Below are positions 12,250 to 24,783 of a DNA stretch of 64,000 nt, in pieces. Within the stretch, counting starts at the first letter, position 1; the number at the start of each line of letters is the position of its first letter. Source of the stretch: Manihot esculenta. Lineage: Eukaryota > Streptophyta > Magnoliopsida > Malpighiales > Euphorbiaceae. The translations under genes and the position numbers were made by a program. Under the pieces are notes generated by a model. It did no database searches. It had not been told where the DNA came from and worked only from the letters and a program-made list of their open reading frames with translations. The DNA lies in NCBI RefSeq assembly GCF_001659605.2, contig NC_035170.2, positions 13,682,502 to 13,746,501 on the forward strand, in the 5' to 3' direction.

Positions 12250-12526
12250 CTTGCTTACTGAAAAACAGCACACATCACGTATAACATTAGCATCAAATGG
12301 CTCATGTGGAAGCACATGAACCCGCATCACATACATCACATTCATAGCATATCATCAATGCACATGCATAAAATCATGGCATTTCACATCATCATTCAAG
12401 ACAGAACTCTACATCCTATCCTAGTGGACATGATTTTCCTATTGTGCTTGACCTTCTAAAACATCTATGAGCCTGACACTCTCTATAGGTCCGACACTCT
12501 CTATAGGTTAGACCATATGAACCTAG

Positions 12527-12541
12527 GACTCTGATTCCAAT
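12527..12541 (-). promoter_or_regulatory. Primer-binding site of element A
   Basis: The minus strand has TTGGAATCAGAGTCC next to the 5' LTR. It is a slightly mutated form of TGGTATCAGAGCC, complementary to the 3' end of initiator tRNA-Met; compare the intact form in B at 18152-18164. Confidence 0.75.
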
Positions 12542-12542
12542 C

Positions 12543-14782
12543 TGTAACGACCCAAAAACCGGACCGCTACCGGCGCTAGGATCCAGATCGGCTTAAGGCT
12601 GCTAGGACCCGTAGCAAGCCTAATATACAACCTGTATACCTGTTTAATCCCATACATGATCAACATATACATAAAAATTTGAACTTTTCTCATTCATTTA
12701 CCAACTCAACCTGTGCATGCACAACTCATAAGAATAATCATCAACCCCACATTGGAGTCCTCATCAATGCTCCAATGGGGTGACATAACATGATAAAAGT
12801 TTGGTTTACATAAAACATCATTATACCATTACATTTGAAAGATCATGTATCACAAGGGATTAACATACAAACTAGGGTCAAGCACAACTCTAATTCTCAA
12901 TAACATCATTATATTACATAACTGTTCAATACTATACTTTACATTTCATCATTCTCATGTCCACTTCTAACTATTACATAGACATGACTTTACTCTAGCT
13001 GACCTCCTGGTCTATCCCGTACCTGCAAACCTAGGGGATTAAGGGAGTGGGGTGAGCTACTAGAGCCCAGTGAGCAGAATAATAAAACATTATATTTAAA
13101 GTTCATGCTTTCATGGAATGCATCACATCACAAACAAATCACATCAAGGATGAACTTGTCACCATTTAGCCCTCTACACAGTGTAACCATGCCAGGGGCG
13201 TAGTACAGGCACACCTGGACTTCCATATCATATCATACATATCCAATCGTGCCGGAGGCGTAGTACAGGCCACACCCGGACTTTCTCTTACATAGTGCCA
13301 GGGGCGTAGTGCAGGCACGCCTGGACTTCCATATCATATCATCATTATATCATGTCCTAACATATGAGGGCTAATGGATCATTCAACATTCATCCACATC
13401 AACATCATAATATGCAATGCAACATATTCGTGAATTCTAATGCAAGCATCCTAATATATCTCATGGCATTCATGATGCGTGAATCATGCTAAAACTTCCA
13501 ATATTTACTTTGAAACATAAAGAGTCGTTCTACTCACCTTAGGCTAGCTCTGACAAGACTCTGAAGCAGCTGACTCACTGCTGGGGTCCTCGATTCCTCG
13601 GGTCCAAACCTACACAGGTGGACTCAAATGAGGGACCAAACATACATGAACATGACTCCAAAATACTCCCCAAAAACCCCCCCTAAAACACCTTAAACAA
13701 TCATAGAAATCATGCAAAGGAAGGCTGGACAGGGCACTTTCGACGGCAGGTTCGGCGGCCGAAAGTCCCTCCAGAGACGAAAGTCATGCACCTTCGGCGG
13801 CACTTTCGGCGGCCGAAGGTTCCTTCCAGAGACGAAACTCATGCATGTTCGGCGGCACCTTCGGCGGCCGAAACTCCCTTTTAGAGCCGAAAGTCCACTT
13901 TCGGGGGCAGAGTTCGGCAGCCAAAGACTTGCCTCCACAGGCAGGTTCGGCGGCCAAAAGTCCCTTCGGCTGCCGAACCTAAGTTCTTCCAAAGGGCAGA
14001 ACTCAGCCTCCTTCATGCACATTTGCCTCCCAAACCATACAACTCAAATACAACACTTCCACAACATGCATACACACATGCATAAGCTCCTAAGGGCTTC
14101 AAACTATCCTAAACCCTAACTACAACACATCAAACATACAAAAAAAAACAACCCACATTGCTAAAAAACTTAACATAAACCCATAAACTCAATAATAACC
14201 TAAACATGCATTTCTACCCCATAAATCTTCATAAAACTCGTTTAAAACATACAAGGAAGGTTGGATCTAAGCTTACCTCTTGAAGATCGAGAGGAAAGAC
14301 GGTCCAACTCGGAGATGGGGGAGATCTAACTCCTTGGGTCTCCAAGCCCCAAAACTTGCTCTTTTTGCTCAAATATCTTCAAACCAAGATAAAGACTTGT
14401 TAAAACTTAAAGGATTCGACGAAAATCATCAAAAACAACCATGGGAGAGTATGGACTCACCGTTGGTCGAAAATGGAGAGAAAGCTTGCCCGTTTTGGCC
14501 ATGGAGCCCTTATATAGGGGTTGGCCAGATCACCCTTTGGCAGCCTAAAGTGCCTCCAAAACTCATGGAAGTTCGGCGGCCGAACTTGAGGTTCGGCAGC
14601 CGAACCTGGAAATGCCTCCATGGTCTTTTTCATTTAAAAAATCAATTTCTTTCTTACTTAAAACCATAAAATACATTAACACATTTTATAAAAACATGGT
14701 TTTACCCTTCTAGAGGTCTCCAACATCCGAGATTCCATCGGACGGTAGAAATTCCGATACCGGAGTCTAGCCGGGTATTACA
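12543..14782 (-). repeat. 5' LTR of element A
   Basis: It pairs with 6162-8479 over its length, with scattered substitutions and one segment of about 80 bp missing near 14560-14580. The TATA box is at 14509-14518. It carries the same GCC-palindrome clusters (13735-13985 and 14530-14605) and the same TGCCAGGGGCGTAG repeats (about 13190-13335). Confidence 0.92.
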
Positions 14783-15507
14783 GGCTGAACTTGGATTCTT
14801 CTATAATACATATCCCGATTCAACCTTAGCCAACAACCTCCAACACGCAGGCTTATAAAACTACTCAAAAACATAACTAGGGTCATAAAACAATGCAGAA
14901 ACAAGGAAAGAAACCATATACATTCATAAAACATGGATTAAGGCACCAAATTCAAACTTTAAACCCAAAATGTCTTAAAAGATTTTGCATGCACAGCCAA
15001 AATATTGAAACAACTTATGATTCAATTAAAAACTCAAGCAACAGAAAAGAGACAAGGATTATAACTTACTTATTGGAGACACAATGGTGACAGCAACCAA
15101 AAACTCGAAGAAGAGGACAAGTCGATCTCCGAAGGGTCCCTAAAGGCTAAAACTTCAAGATCCAACTTAATTCTTTAAAAGCAACAGTAAAGCTCATGAG
15201 AAAACTGTTTAAAAGAAGGATTTGTTAAGAAGAAGGGCAGGAAAACCCACCTCTGCTCGAAATTGAGAGAAAATTCTCTCCTTTTTGGACGGAGCCCCTT
15301 TTATAGGTGGTTGGAGAAGTCACATTCGGTGGTCTAACCTTAAAACTTTTTCATAACTCTTTTTTTTAACATCATAAAATGCTTCAAATTTATTTTATAA
15401 AAATTTATTTTACCCTTCTAAAGTTTTTGGTTCCGACATTCTGGATTTTAACAGAGATTCTGTCAGAAAGTTAAAATTTTGACACTGGAGTTTAGTTGGG
15501 TATTACA
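14783..15507 (-). repeat. LTR fragment E, right piece (5' end of LTR on minus strand)
   Basis: The minus strand starts TGTAATACCC at 15507 and runs to the element A insertion point; GGCTG at 14783-14787 is A's duplication. A TATA-like CTATAAAAGG (minus) lies at about 15296-15306. E shares the LTR end and layout with A and B but differs widely in the first 100 bases, so it is a separate, older subfamily. No interior of E is seen, so it may be a solo LTR. Confidence 0.7.
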
Positions 15508-15929
15508 ATGGCGGAACTCGCCTTATAACCTGGTCTGGTGAAACTCGCCTTGTGTCTTGACTTGGCAGAATCTGCCTTGTGGCCTTTTTTAGTGGGATCA
15601 ATAAGCGGATGATCTGGTGAAACCCGCCTTGTGACCTGACCTGGCGGAACCTGCCTTGTGGCCTTTTTTATTAGGACCAATGTCTGGATGGTCTGGCGAA
15701 ACCTGCCTTATGACCTGACTTGGCGAAACCTGCCTTATGGCCTTTTTTATTAGAACCAATGCCCAGATGGTCTGGCGAAACCCGCCTTATGATTTGGCCT
15801 TGCAAAACCCATCTTGTGGCTTTTTTTAGTGGGACCAATGCACGAATGGTTCGGCGGAACCCGCCTTGTGACTTGGCCTGGCGGGACCCGCCTTGTGGTC
15901 TTTTTTAAGTGAGACCAACGCTGGATGGT
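15508..15929. repeat. 79-bp tandem repeat array, left part
   Basis: The landmark GGCCTTTTTT-like block recurs at 15581, 15660, 15739, 15818 and 15897, each step exactly 79 bases. Every unit holds two copies of a shorter word of the type GGCGGAACCCGCCTTGTG, itself an imperfect palindrome (GGCGG-AAC-CCGCC). The array is interrupted by element B and goes on in phase at 30597. Confidence 0.9.
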
Positions 15930-15934
15930 CTAGC

Positions 15935-18148
15935 TGTAATACCCGGCTAGACTCCGGTGTCGGAATTTCAATCTTCCGACAGAATCTCCGTTGGAATACG
16001 GAATTCTCGGATGCCAGGACCTCTAGAAGGATAAAATATGTTTTTACAAAATGATTTTTATGGTTTTAATGCTAAGTTTTTGAATTAAAATTTTTTTAAA
16101 ATGAAGAAAAATGTTTTTGAGGGATAAGCCCAGGTTGACCGCCGAACCTCATGTTCGGCCGCCGAATATGGTGCAGCCGCAGGAGCTCTTTCGGCCCCCG
16201 AAGGTGGTCTGGCCAGCCACCTATAAGAGGCCCTCAGTCTAAAAACGGGCGAATTTTTCTCTCCATTTTCGGGCAAAGGTGAGTTCTTGCCCTCCCTTTG
16301 ATGATTTTATATTTTTCCTTCAAATTTTCATGAGTTTCCGTTTGTTTTTGAAGTTTTAAGCTTGAATCCAAGTTTTAAAGCTTGGAGACCTCCGGAGACC
16401 GCTTTCCTCCTCATCTCCAAGTTTGGGTCACATCAACTTTCGATCTTCAAGAGGTAGGTGTAGACCCTTGCTTTTGATTATGTTTTAAGTAAGTTTTAAG
16501 AGGTTTAAGGATTTATATGCATGATATGGCTAGATCTAAGATTATAGGCTTTGAGTTTGGGTTTTGATGAATGTATGCTCCTTTTTATGTTTTGTTGTTG
16601 TTTGTTGGGGTTTAGGCTAGTTTTTTTTATGCCCCTTATGCTTGATGAGTGTGTATGCATGTTTTGGAGAGAGGTTGTGAGGATTTGGGAAGTTTTAGAG
16701 GCTGAAATGCATAGGGCGGAATCGGGTTCTGCCATTCTGGAGAACCCAAGTTCGGCCGCCGAAGCAAGGTTCGGCTGCCGAAGCAAGGTTTGGCCTCCGA
16801 ACCTGCCTGTGGAGGCAGCCTTTGGCCGCCTAACCTGCCCCCGAAAGGATGGACTTTCGGATCTGTGAAAGGGTTAGGCCGCCGAACCTTCCTCCGAAGG
16901 TTGGTGACTTTCGGATCTGTGGAGACCTTCGGCCGCCGAACCTGCCCCCGAAAGTGCCTGACTTTTGGATCTGTAGGGACATTCGGCAGCCAAACCTGCC
17001 GCCGAAAGTCCCCTGCCCAGCCTTCCTTTGCTTGTTTTCTATGCATGTCTTGTGATGTTTTAAGGGGTTTTTGGGGAGATGTTTAGAGTATGTTGGTCCC
17101 TCATTTGAATCCACTTGTGTAGGATAGGATCAGGGAGACCGTAGAGGCCTCCAGTGAGCCAGCTGCGTCGTTGTCAGTCGAGCGTCAGCCAGAGATGAGT
17201 AGAACTAAACTAATTTATTGCCTTAAAGTAATCAAACTTTTTAGCATGTTCATGCATCACTAGTACCATGTTATGTAATAGGTTGTTGCATTAGAATTCA
17301 CGAATATGATGCATTGCATAATTTACTGTTGTTGTGGATGGATATTGGATGACCCACTAGCCCTCGATATAATATGATACGATACGATATGATATGATAT
17401 GATATGGAAGTCCAGGGCTTGCCCATTCTACGCCCCTGGCAAGATGTAATGGAAAGACCAGGGCTTGCCCATTCTACGCCCCTGGCACAGTTGAACATGT
17501 TATGTTATGTTTAAGAGGAAGTCCTGAGGAGCTACGTCGAGGGCCGGGCATTATTTGGATATGTAGAGGGTTACTGGTGACAAGTCCATCCTTGATGTGT
17601 ATTGTTTGTGATGTGATGCATTTCATGAGAGCATATGTTTATTTAACTGTTTTTATGGTTCTACTCACTAGGCTCTTGTAGCTTATCCTTTTCCCCTAAC
17701 CCCAGGTTTGCATGGCTCAAGTTTAGCTCGGGAAGTCGGTTAAAGGCGAGTATAGTTTATGTAATAGATAGTAGTAAACATGTAATATGTAATGGATAGA
17801 TTTGTGCCTTGCCCTAGTTTATGTTTTTGTAAAATCCCTGTGAACATGATTATTATGTAACAGTTTTTAATGATGAGTTATGTTAATCCGAGCTTGATGT
17901 ATATGATGTTGACCATACTAGAGCTTTTGATGAGGGCTCTAGTGTGGGTTTTATGTTTACAGTTTATGATGAATGCACAGGTCGAGCTTGGTATATGAAA
18001 AGTTTAACATTTTTTTATGAAAATGTATGTTCATGTATGGGATTTTATCAGGTACACATGATGCATAATAGGCTTGCTACGGGTTTCGGCGACCTTAAGT
18101 CGACCTAAATCCTAGCGCCGGTAGCGTTCCGATTTCCGGATCGTTACA
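15935..18148 (+). repeat. 5' LTR of element B
   Basis: TGTAATACCC...CGTTACA, 2214 bp. A TATA-like CACCTATAAGAGG is at about 16216-16228. GCC palindromes are present near 16140-16200 and 16745-17010. Two copies of a GGCTTGCCCATTCTACGCCCCTGG word occur at about 17411-17490, followed by AT-rich U5. The sequence differs from A and C over the first 60 bases, marking another subfamily. Confidence 0.9.
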
Positions 18149-18151
18149 GAG

Positions 18152-18164
18152 TGGTATCAGAGCC
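18152..18164 (+). promoter_or_regulatory. Primer-binding site of element B
   Basis: TGGTATCAGAGCC lies three bases after the 5' LTR. It is a perfect match to the usual complement of initiator tRNA-Met used by chromoviruses and many other plant LTR elements. Confidence 0.9.
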
Positions 18165-18409
18165 CTAGGTTCATATGGTCGGACCTAGAGTGTCGGGCTC
18201 ATAGATGTTTTAGAAGGGCAAGCACAATAGGAAAAATCATGTCCCCTAGGATAGGATGTAGAGTCCTGTCTTGATGATGATGTGTAATGCCATGATAATA
18301 TGCATGTGCATTAATGATATATTATGTATATGATGTGGGTTCATGTGTATCCGCATGAACCATATGATGCTGATGTTTATGTGTTGTATGTCGTTTTTCA
18401 AAAAATAGA

Positions 18410-19987
18410 ATGCGAGATACTCATCGATCTGCACGATTGACTAGAGTTCCACCTGAGAATGAGGGCAATGTTGCCCTACCACCTGCTCATCCAAGAGCAA
18501 GGTCAAGTAGAACCAGCAGAGGTGAAACATCAAGGGACCCTAGAAGGTCTTTTGATGTAAACAGGAGGAGAACCGATCCGGGTAGAATGTTAGCAGATGT
18601 GAGGGAATCAGTGGAAGATGATCAGAGGAGGGATGGCAGTTTGGGTGTGAGCATGTCAGAGGAAGGTATGGGAGAATCACAAGGAGGCGCTCAGGCCTCG
18701 GGTTTTGCTTACCCACCACAGTACCAACCCTACCCACAGGGACCGAGGTATCCGATAAGGGGCACATCGGATTTCTCTAGCTATAACCCATATCCTTCAT
18801 TCATGCCTTATCCTCCCTTTTACCCCTCATATCCACCTTATCCCATGTTTTCACCCCCACCTTTCTACCAAAATCCAGCAAACCCTAACCCAGGGAATGC
18901 TGCACCACCTCCTCCTCCTCCAGTAGAACCAAAGGTTCTTGAAACCCAATCATCTAGACCCAACCCATCTGATGGGAGCAAAGTGAAAATGACAGACTAT
19001 CTGAAGTTGGATGTTCCCAAGTTTTAAACGGGTGATGATCCGTTTGAGTATCTCAAGAAGATGAAGATGATAACTGATGAGTTGGGAGCTAGTGACAGTA
19101 AAGCCATTCAGATGGCGGGGTTCACTATGAAATGTAAGAAAGCGAAGGAATGGTTCAAGAACTATGTGGACCCGAGATTGGATAGCTTATCCTGGGAGCA
19201 GTTTGCTAATGAGTTTGCAAGATGGGCTTTTCCTGACAATTCAAGGGAGCTGAAAGTGATTGAGTTTGAGCAGCTGAGACAAACTGAAGACAAGAGTGTA
19301 GATGAGTACACAGACAAATTCCTGGAGTTGCTTCAGTTTGTGGGACAGGCATATGATACGGATCAGAAGAAAGCCCGGAGGTATACCATGAGGCTCCACT
19401 CAAGGTATTCCTCCCTGATCCTAGCAGCAGAGAGGGAGAGCTTCCACACCATAGTGGATGCAGCTAGAAAGATGGAGGCTAGTGCCATTATTCAGGGGAC
19501 AGTTAAGCAGCAGGTGGCACAGTTCTCGGGTTCCAAAACCCCAGATACAGGGAATATCGACCTCTCCTCTCTGAATGCAGCTGCCTCAGAAGGAAAAAGG
19601 TGGAATATATCCACTAAGAAGCCAAAGAAGAACAAGTTCTGGAACAGGTTAAAGTCTGGTCTGGGAATGGGTGGTGGTTCGAGCTCTAGTTCAGATAGCT
19701 CTGGATGTATGAGGTGCGGTAAGCCGCACAAGGGAGTCTGTCGGTTTGGGACTACAGCATGTTTCAGATGTGGACAGGAGGGGCACATGGCACGTGAGTG
19801 TCCCAATGCAGCCAGGATAGCACAGTCCCAACAGACAGCTTCTGGCAGTGTAGCTCTGCCAGCAGCTCCAACCATGTCTCAGGGCAAAGGTCGAGGGAGA
19901 GGGACAGCCTCTTCTTCAGCAGAATCCCGAGGGGAAGGTCCATCAGCTCTAGCACGGATCTTCACCATGACATAGCAGGAGGCTAAC
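18410..19987 (+). pseudogene. Gag of element B
   Basis: It starts with MRDTHRSARL. The order of parts is Arg/Ser-rich N-terminus, Pro/Tyr-rich linker (residues about 95-170), Retrotrans_gag core (DPFEYL, EWFKNYVDPRLDSLSWEQF, YTMRLHSRYSSLI), a basic linker and the Cys clusters CMRCGKPHKGVC plus CFRCGQEGHMAREC. Stops: TAA at 19025-19027 inside the core and TAG at about 19973-19975 (Gln to stop) just before the gag-pro border. The frame is otherwise preserved and continues across the solo LTR insertion into the protease at 22279. Confidence 0.88.
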
Positions 19988-19992
19988 ACGTC

Positions 19993-22273
19993 TGTAATAC
20001 CCGGCTAGACTCCGGTATCGGAATTCCTACCGTCCGGTGGAATCTCGGATGTCGGAGACCTCTAGAAGGGTAAAACCATGTTTTCTTAAAATGTTTTGAT
20101 GTATTTTATGGTTTTTAATGAAAATAAATCCAAGTTTTGAGTGGAGAGGGCCTTGGAGACTTTGCCAGGTTCGGCCACCGAAAGTCATGTTCGGCCGCCG
20201 AACGTGGGGAGGTTTTGGGAGTGCTTTAGGCCTCCGAAAGCCTTGTTTAAATCAGCCAAGGTTCGGCCGCCGAACCTCATGTTCGGCCGCCGAACTTGCA
20301 TGCTCTGTGGGGGCACGTTAGGCCGCCGAAAGGTGGTAAGGACAGCCCTATAGAAGGACCCCATGGCCGAAACGGGCAAGCTTTTCTTCCCGTTTTCGGC
20401 CAAGGTGAGTTCTCCACCGCCCCTCCTCTGTTTTGAGCTTCTCCCTTCGAGATTTCATGTTTTTCTTATGAGTTTTCATCTTGTTTTGAAGATTTTCGAG
20501 TTTAAAGCGAGTTTTGGAGCTTTGAGGTCCAAGAACTCAAATCTCTCCCATCTTCGAGCTAGGGTCGTTTTCCTCTCGATCTTCAAGAGGTAAGGGCCGA
20601 TCTTGAGCTCACTATATGTTTTTAACAAGTTTTAAGTTGATTCTTGAAGTAGAAATGCATGTGTAGGGTTTTATGAGTTTTTGGGTTTTTGTTGGATTAT
20701 GGGAAATGTATGTTGGATTTGTGTTGTTTGATGTGTTGTAGATAGGGTTTTAGTTGGTTTGAAGCCCCTAGGAGCTTGTATGCTTGAGTATGTGTGTTGT
20801 AGAATAGGTTTATGCATGATTGGAAGTTTTGGAGGCAAATGTGCATAGAGGAGCCAAGTTTCTGCCCTTTGGCAGAAACCAGGTTCGGCAGCCGAAGGAC
20901 TTTCGGCCGCCGAACATGACTGGGGAGGCAAGCCTTTCGGCTGCCGAAGCCTGGCCCCGAAAAGAGACTTTCGTCTCTGTCTGGGACTTTCGGCCGCCGA
21001 AGGTGCCGCTGAACCTGCCTGGGTTTCGGCTCTGGAGGGACTTTCGGCCGCCGAAGGTGCCGCCGAACCTGCCCTGTTCAGCCTTCCTTTGCATGTTTTT
21101 GCATGATTGTTTTGAGGTGTTTTAGGGAGTTTTTGGGGGATGTTTTTAGAGTTATGTTCTAGTTGTTTGGTCCTTCATTTGAGTCCATCTGTGTAGGTTC
21201 GGACCCGAGGAACCGAGGACCCCAGCAGTGAGTTCAGCTGTTTCTGAGTCAGTAGAGCTTCAGCCAGAGGTGAGTAGAATAAACCTTTATGATTTAATGC
21301 AAATAAATTACAAAGTTTTTAGCATATTCATGCATCACGAATGCCATGTGATGAATTAGGTTGTTTGCATTAGAATTCACGAATATGTTGCATTGCATTG
21401 ATGATGTTGATGTGGATTGGTTATTGGATGATCCTTTAGTCCTCATATGGTATGATGATGTTACGGCATGATATGGTATGGAAGTCCAGGTTGTACCCAT
21501 TCTACGTCCCTGGCACTATGTAAGAGAAAGTCCAAGTTGTACCCATTCTACGTCCCTGGCACATTGGAATGTTATGATATGTTATGTTAAGAGAAAGACC
21601 GGTTGTACCCATTCTACGTCCCGGCACTTTGGAATGTAGAGGACTATTGGTGACAATACCATCCGAGATGTGATTTGTTGTGATGTGTTGCATTACATGA
21701 TGGCATGAGAATTTAAATGTTGTTTTTCATTATTCTGCTCACTGGGCTCTAGTAGCTCACCCCTTTTCCCTAATCCCCCAGGATTGCAGGTACGGGCTAG
21801 ACAGAGAAGTCAAGAAGAGTAAAGTCATGTGTTTGTAATAGATAGAAAGTGGACATGATAAATTGTATAATAATGTAAAGTTTGAATAGTCATGTTATGT
21901 ATAATGCTATTAAGGATTAGAAGTTGTGCTTGACCCTATGGATGTTGTTATCCCTTTTATTACATGATCTTAGTTGTTTTATGATATAGATGTAAACCAA
22001 CTCAACACATGTTATGCCACCCATTGGGGGCATTGATGAGATCCCACAGAGAGGTCAAGTTTATGATGATGACTATGTTCAGTGCATGCTCAGGTTGAGT
22101 TTGGTGTATGATAGAATGTATGAAAGAAAAGTTTTAATTTTTATGTATGTTGTTGATAATGTATGGGATTAATCAGGTTTACAGGTTGCATGTCAGGCTT
22201 GCTACGGGTCCCGGCGGCCTTAAGCCGTTCTGGATCCTAGCGCCGGTAGCGGCCCGATTTTCGGGTTGTTACA
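19993..22273 (+). mobile_element. Solo LTR C nested in element B
   Basis: TGTAATACCC...GTTGTTACA, 2281 bp, with a perfect ACGTC duplication at 19988-19992 and 22274-22278. Its ends and first bases (CGGTATCGGAATTCC) match element A's LTRs rather than B's, so it derives from an A-like element by recombination between LTRs. It splits B between gag and protease; removal of LTR and one ACGTC would bring the frame back in register. It has GCC palindromes at 20165-20330 and 20880-21065 and three GTACCCATTCTACGTCCC words at about 21490-21630. Confidence 0.95.
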
Positions 22274-22278
22274 ACGTC

Positions 22279-24783
22279 AAACACTGTGGTGTCAGGTAAT
22301 CTCATCATTGGATCTTCTGATGTGTATGCTCTTATGGACCCTGGTGCTTCTCATTCTTTTATTGCTCCGAGAGCCGTGGAGAGGTTGGGTTTGATAACTT
22401 TTGGGTTAGAGTATCCTCTTTGGGTCAGTGGGCCCAAGTGTGATCCATCTGTGGCAGAGTCAGTCTGCCAATATAGTCCAGTGTTTGTTGAGGGTAGATG
22501 CCTTCCAGCTGACCTTGTGGTTCTAGATTTGACCGATTTTGACTTCATTCTAGGGATGGATTGGCTTTCTACTCATGGTGCTACCTTGGATTGCAGAGAC
22601 AAGGTAGTCAGGTTCAGAGATCAGGATGGATCAGAGGTAGTCTTCAGTGGGGACAGAGTAGGGATGCCTAGAGGTTTGATATCAGCCCTTCAGGTGCGTA
22701 GGTTGCTTAGGAGGGGTTGTCAGGGGTTTCTTGCTCATGTCAGAGAGCTTAACTGTCAGGTCAGGGAACCAGCTTCAATGCCCGTTGTTAGAGAGTTCTT
22801 AGATGTTTTCTCAGACGAGCTTCCAGGTTTACCACCTGCTAGGGAGATAGAGTTTGAAATTGAAGTGATGCCAAGAACCAGACCCATCGCTATTCCTCCC
22901 TAGAGGATGGCACCTGCAGAGTTAAAGGAGTTGAAGGAACAACCGCAAGAGTTGGTAGATAAGGGTTTCATCCGACCTAGTACCTCACCTTGGGGTGCTC
23001 CAGTGTTGTTTGTGAAAAAGAAGGATGGATCCCTGAGACTTTGTATCGACTACAGACAGTTGAACAAGGTCACTATCAAGAACAGGTATCCGCTACTCAG
23101 GATTGATGATCTATTTGACCAGCTAGCAGGAGCCGATTGTTTCTCCAAGATAGATTTGAGATTCGGGTACTACCAATTGAGGGTCAGAGAAGAGGATGTG
23201 CCAAAGACAACTTTTAAGACCAGATATGGGCATTATGAGTTCCTGGTGATGCCATTCGGACTGACCAATGCCCCTGCAGCATTCATAGACCTCATGAATA
23301 GAGTTTTTAGTCAGTTTCTGGATCACTTTGTTATTGTCTTTATTGACGAGCATGCCCATCATCTGAGGACAGTGTTGCAGACCCTGAGAGAACACGGCTT
23401 GTATGTCAAGTTCTCTAAGTGTGAATTCTGGTTGAGGAGTATTTCTTTCTTGGGGCATGTAGTGTCAGAAAAGGGAATTGAGGTAGATCCCAAGAAAGTT
23501 GAGGCTGTAGCTAACTGGCCCAGACCCACTACAGTAACAGAGATTAAAAGTTTTTTGGGTTTGGCAGGTTACTACAGGAGGTTCGTTTAGGACTTCTCTA
23601 GAACTGCAGCTCCTATGACCAGGCTGATAAAAAAGAATCAGAAGTTCGTTTGGTCAGAACAGTGTGAGGAAAGCTTTGAAGAGCTGAAGAGAAGGCTGAT
23701 GTCAGCACCGGTGTTAGCTCTGCCTACGAGTAATGAAGACTTCACGGTGTTTTGTGATGCGTCCCGAGTGGGACTAGATTGTGTGTTGATGCAGAATGAG
23801 AAGGTAATCGCTTATGCTTCTAGGCAGCTAAAGAAGCACGAGTTGAATTACCCTACACATGATCTAGAGATGGCAGCCGTGATCTTTGCACTCAAGATGT
23901 GGAGGCATTACCTATATGGGGTAAAATGTGAGATCTTTACAGATCATAAAAGTTTGCATTACATCTTGAGTCAAAAAGAGTTAAATCTGAGGCAGAGAAG
24001 ATGGGTAGAACTGCTTAGTGACTCTGATTGCAAGATCCAGTATCATCCGGGAAGGCAAATGTTGTAGCGGATGCCCTTAGCCAGAAATCACTTGGCAGTT
24101 TATCCCATATTACAGCAGAGAGAAGACCGGTGGTGAAGGAATTTTACAAGCTCATCAGTGAAGGTTTATAGTTAGAGTTGTCTGGTACAGGTGCTCTAGT
24201 GGCTCAGATGAGAATGACACCAGTGTTTCTGGAACAAGTGGCGCAGAAACAGCATGAGGACCCCGAGTTGGTGAAAATTGCCAGGACTGTTCAGTCAGGC
24301 AAGAATGAAGAGTTTAGATTTGACAACAAAGGGATCCTCCGCTATGGGAACAGGTTATGTGTACCATATGACGTAAGTTTGAAGGGAGACATTATGAGAG
24401 AGGCTCATAATGCTAGGTATAGCATTCACCCTGGAGCCACCAAAATGTATCAGGATCTAAAGAGAGTTTATTGGTGGCCAGCTATGAAGAAGGAAGTGGT
24501 GCAGTTTGTGTCTGCTTGTGAGATCTGTCAAAGGGTGATGCTAGAGCATCAGAAGCCAGCCGGGATGCTCAACCCACTACCGATTGCAGAGTGGAAATGG
24601 GAAAATGTGGCAATGGACTTCATAATGGGGTTACCAGCAACGTCCAACAGATTAGACTCTATATGGATAATAGTGGACAGACTAACCAAATCTGCTCACT
24701 TTATCCCTGTCAGGAGTGGCTACTCTATGGACAAGCTGGCACAAGTTTACGTGGAAGAGATCGTCAGGCTTCATGGGGCCCCA
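22279..24783 (+). pseudogene. Pol of element B: protease, RT, RNase H, integrase (truncated)
   Basis: Protease has DPGASHSFI and ILGMDWL (22330-22570). A stop TAG at 22901-22903 separates it from the RT (22907-23590). At about 23343-23348 ten codons are missing in frame, including the second catalytic Asp and the rest of the block, as comparison with element A shows. Further damage: TAG at 23588-23590, a one-base loss near 24050, and TAG near 24168. RNase H is at about 23740-24110. Integrase (24178-24783) has the HHCC zinc part (ending CEICQ), then MDFIMGLP and DRLTKSAHFIPV, and breaks off after VRLHGAP, where LTR sequence starts. Confidence 0.9.

Larger units (their letters stand above)
6162..14782 (-). 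mobile_element. Element A: complete-ended Tekay/Del-type chromovirus, minus strand, integrase deleted
   Basis: Two long LTRs (6162-8479 and 12543-14782) flank a 4.06-kb interior. Target-site duplication GGCTG is present at 6157-6161 and 14783-14787. The interior, read on the minus strand, has a tRNA-iMet type primer site, gag with zinc knuckle, aspartic protease, RT and RNase H, then jumps to a chromodomain and the polypurine tract; the integrase core is missing. Lineage assignment rests on chromodomain, long LTRs and the primer/purine signatures. It is clearly non-autonomous. Confidence 0.9.
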
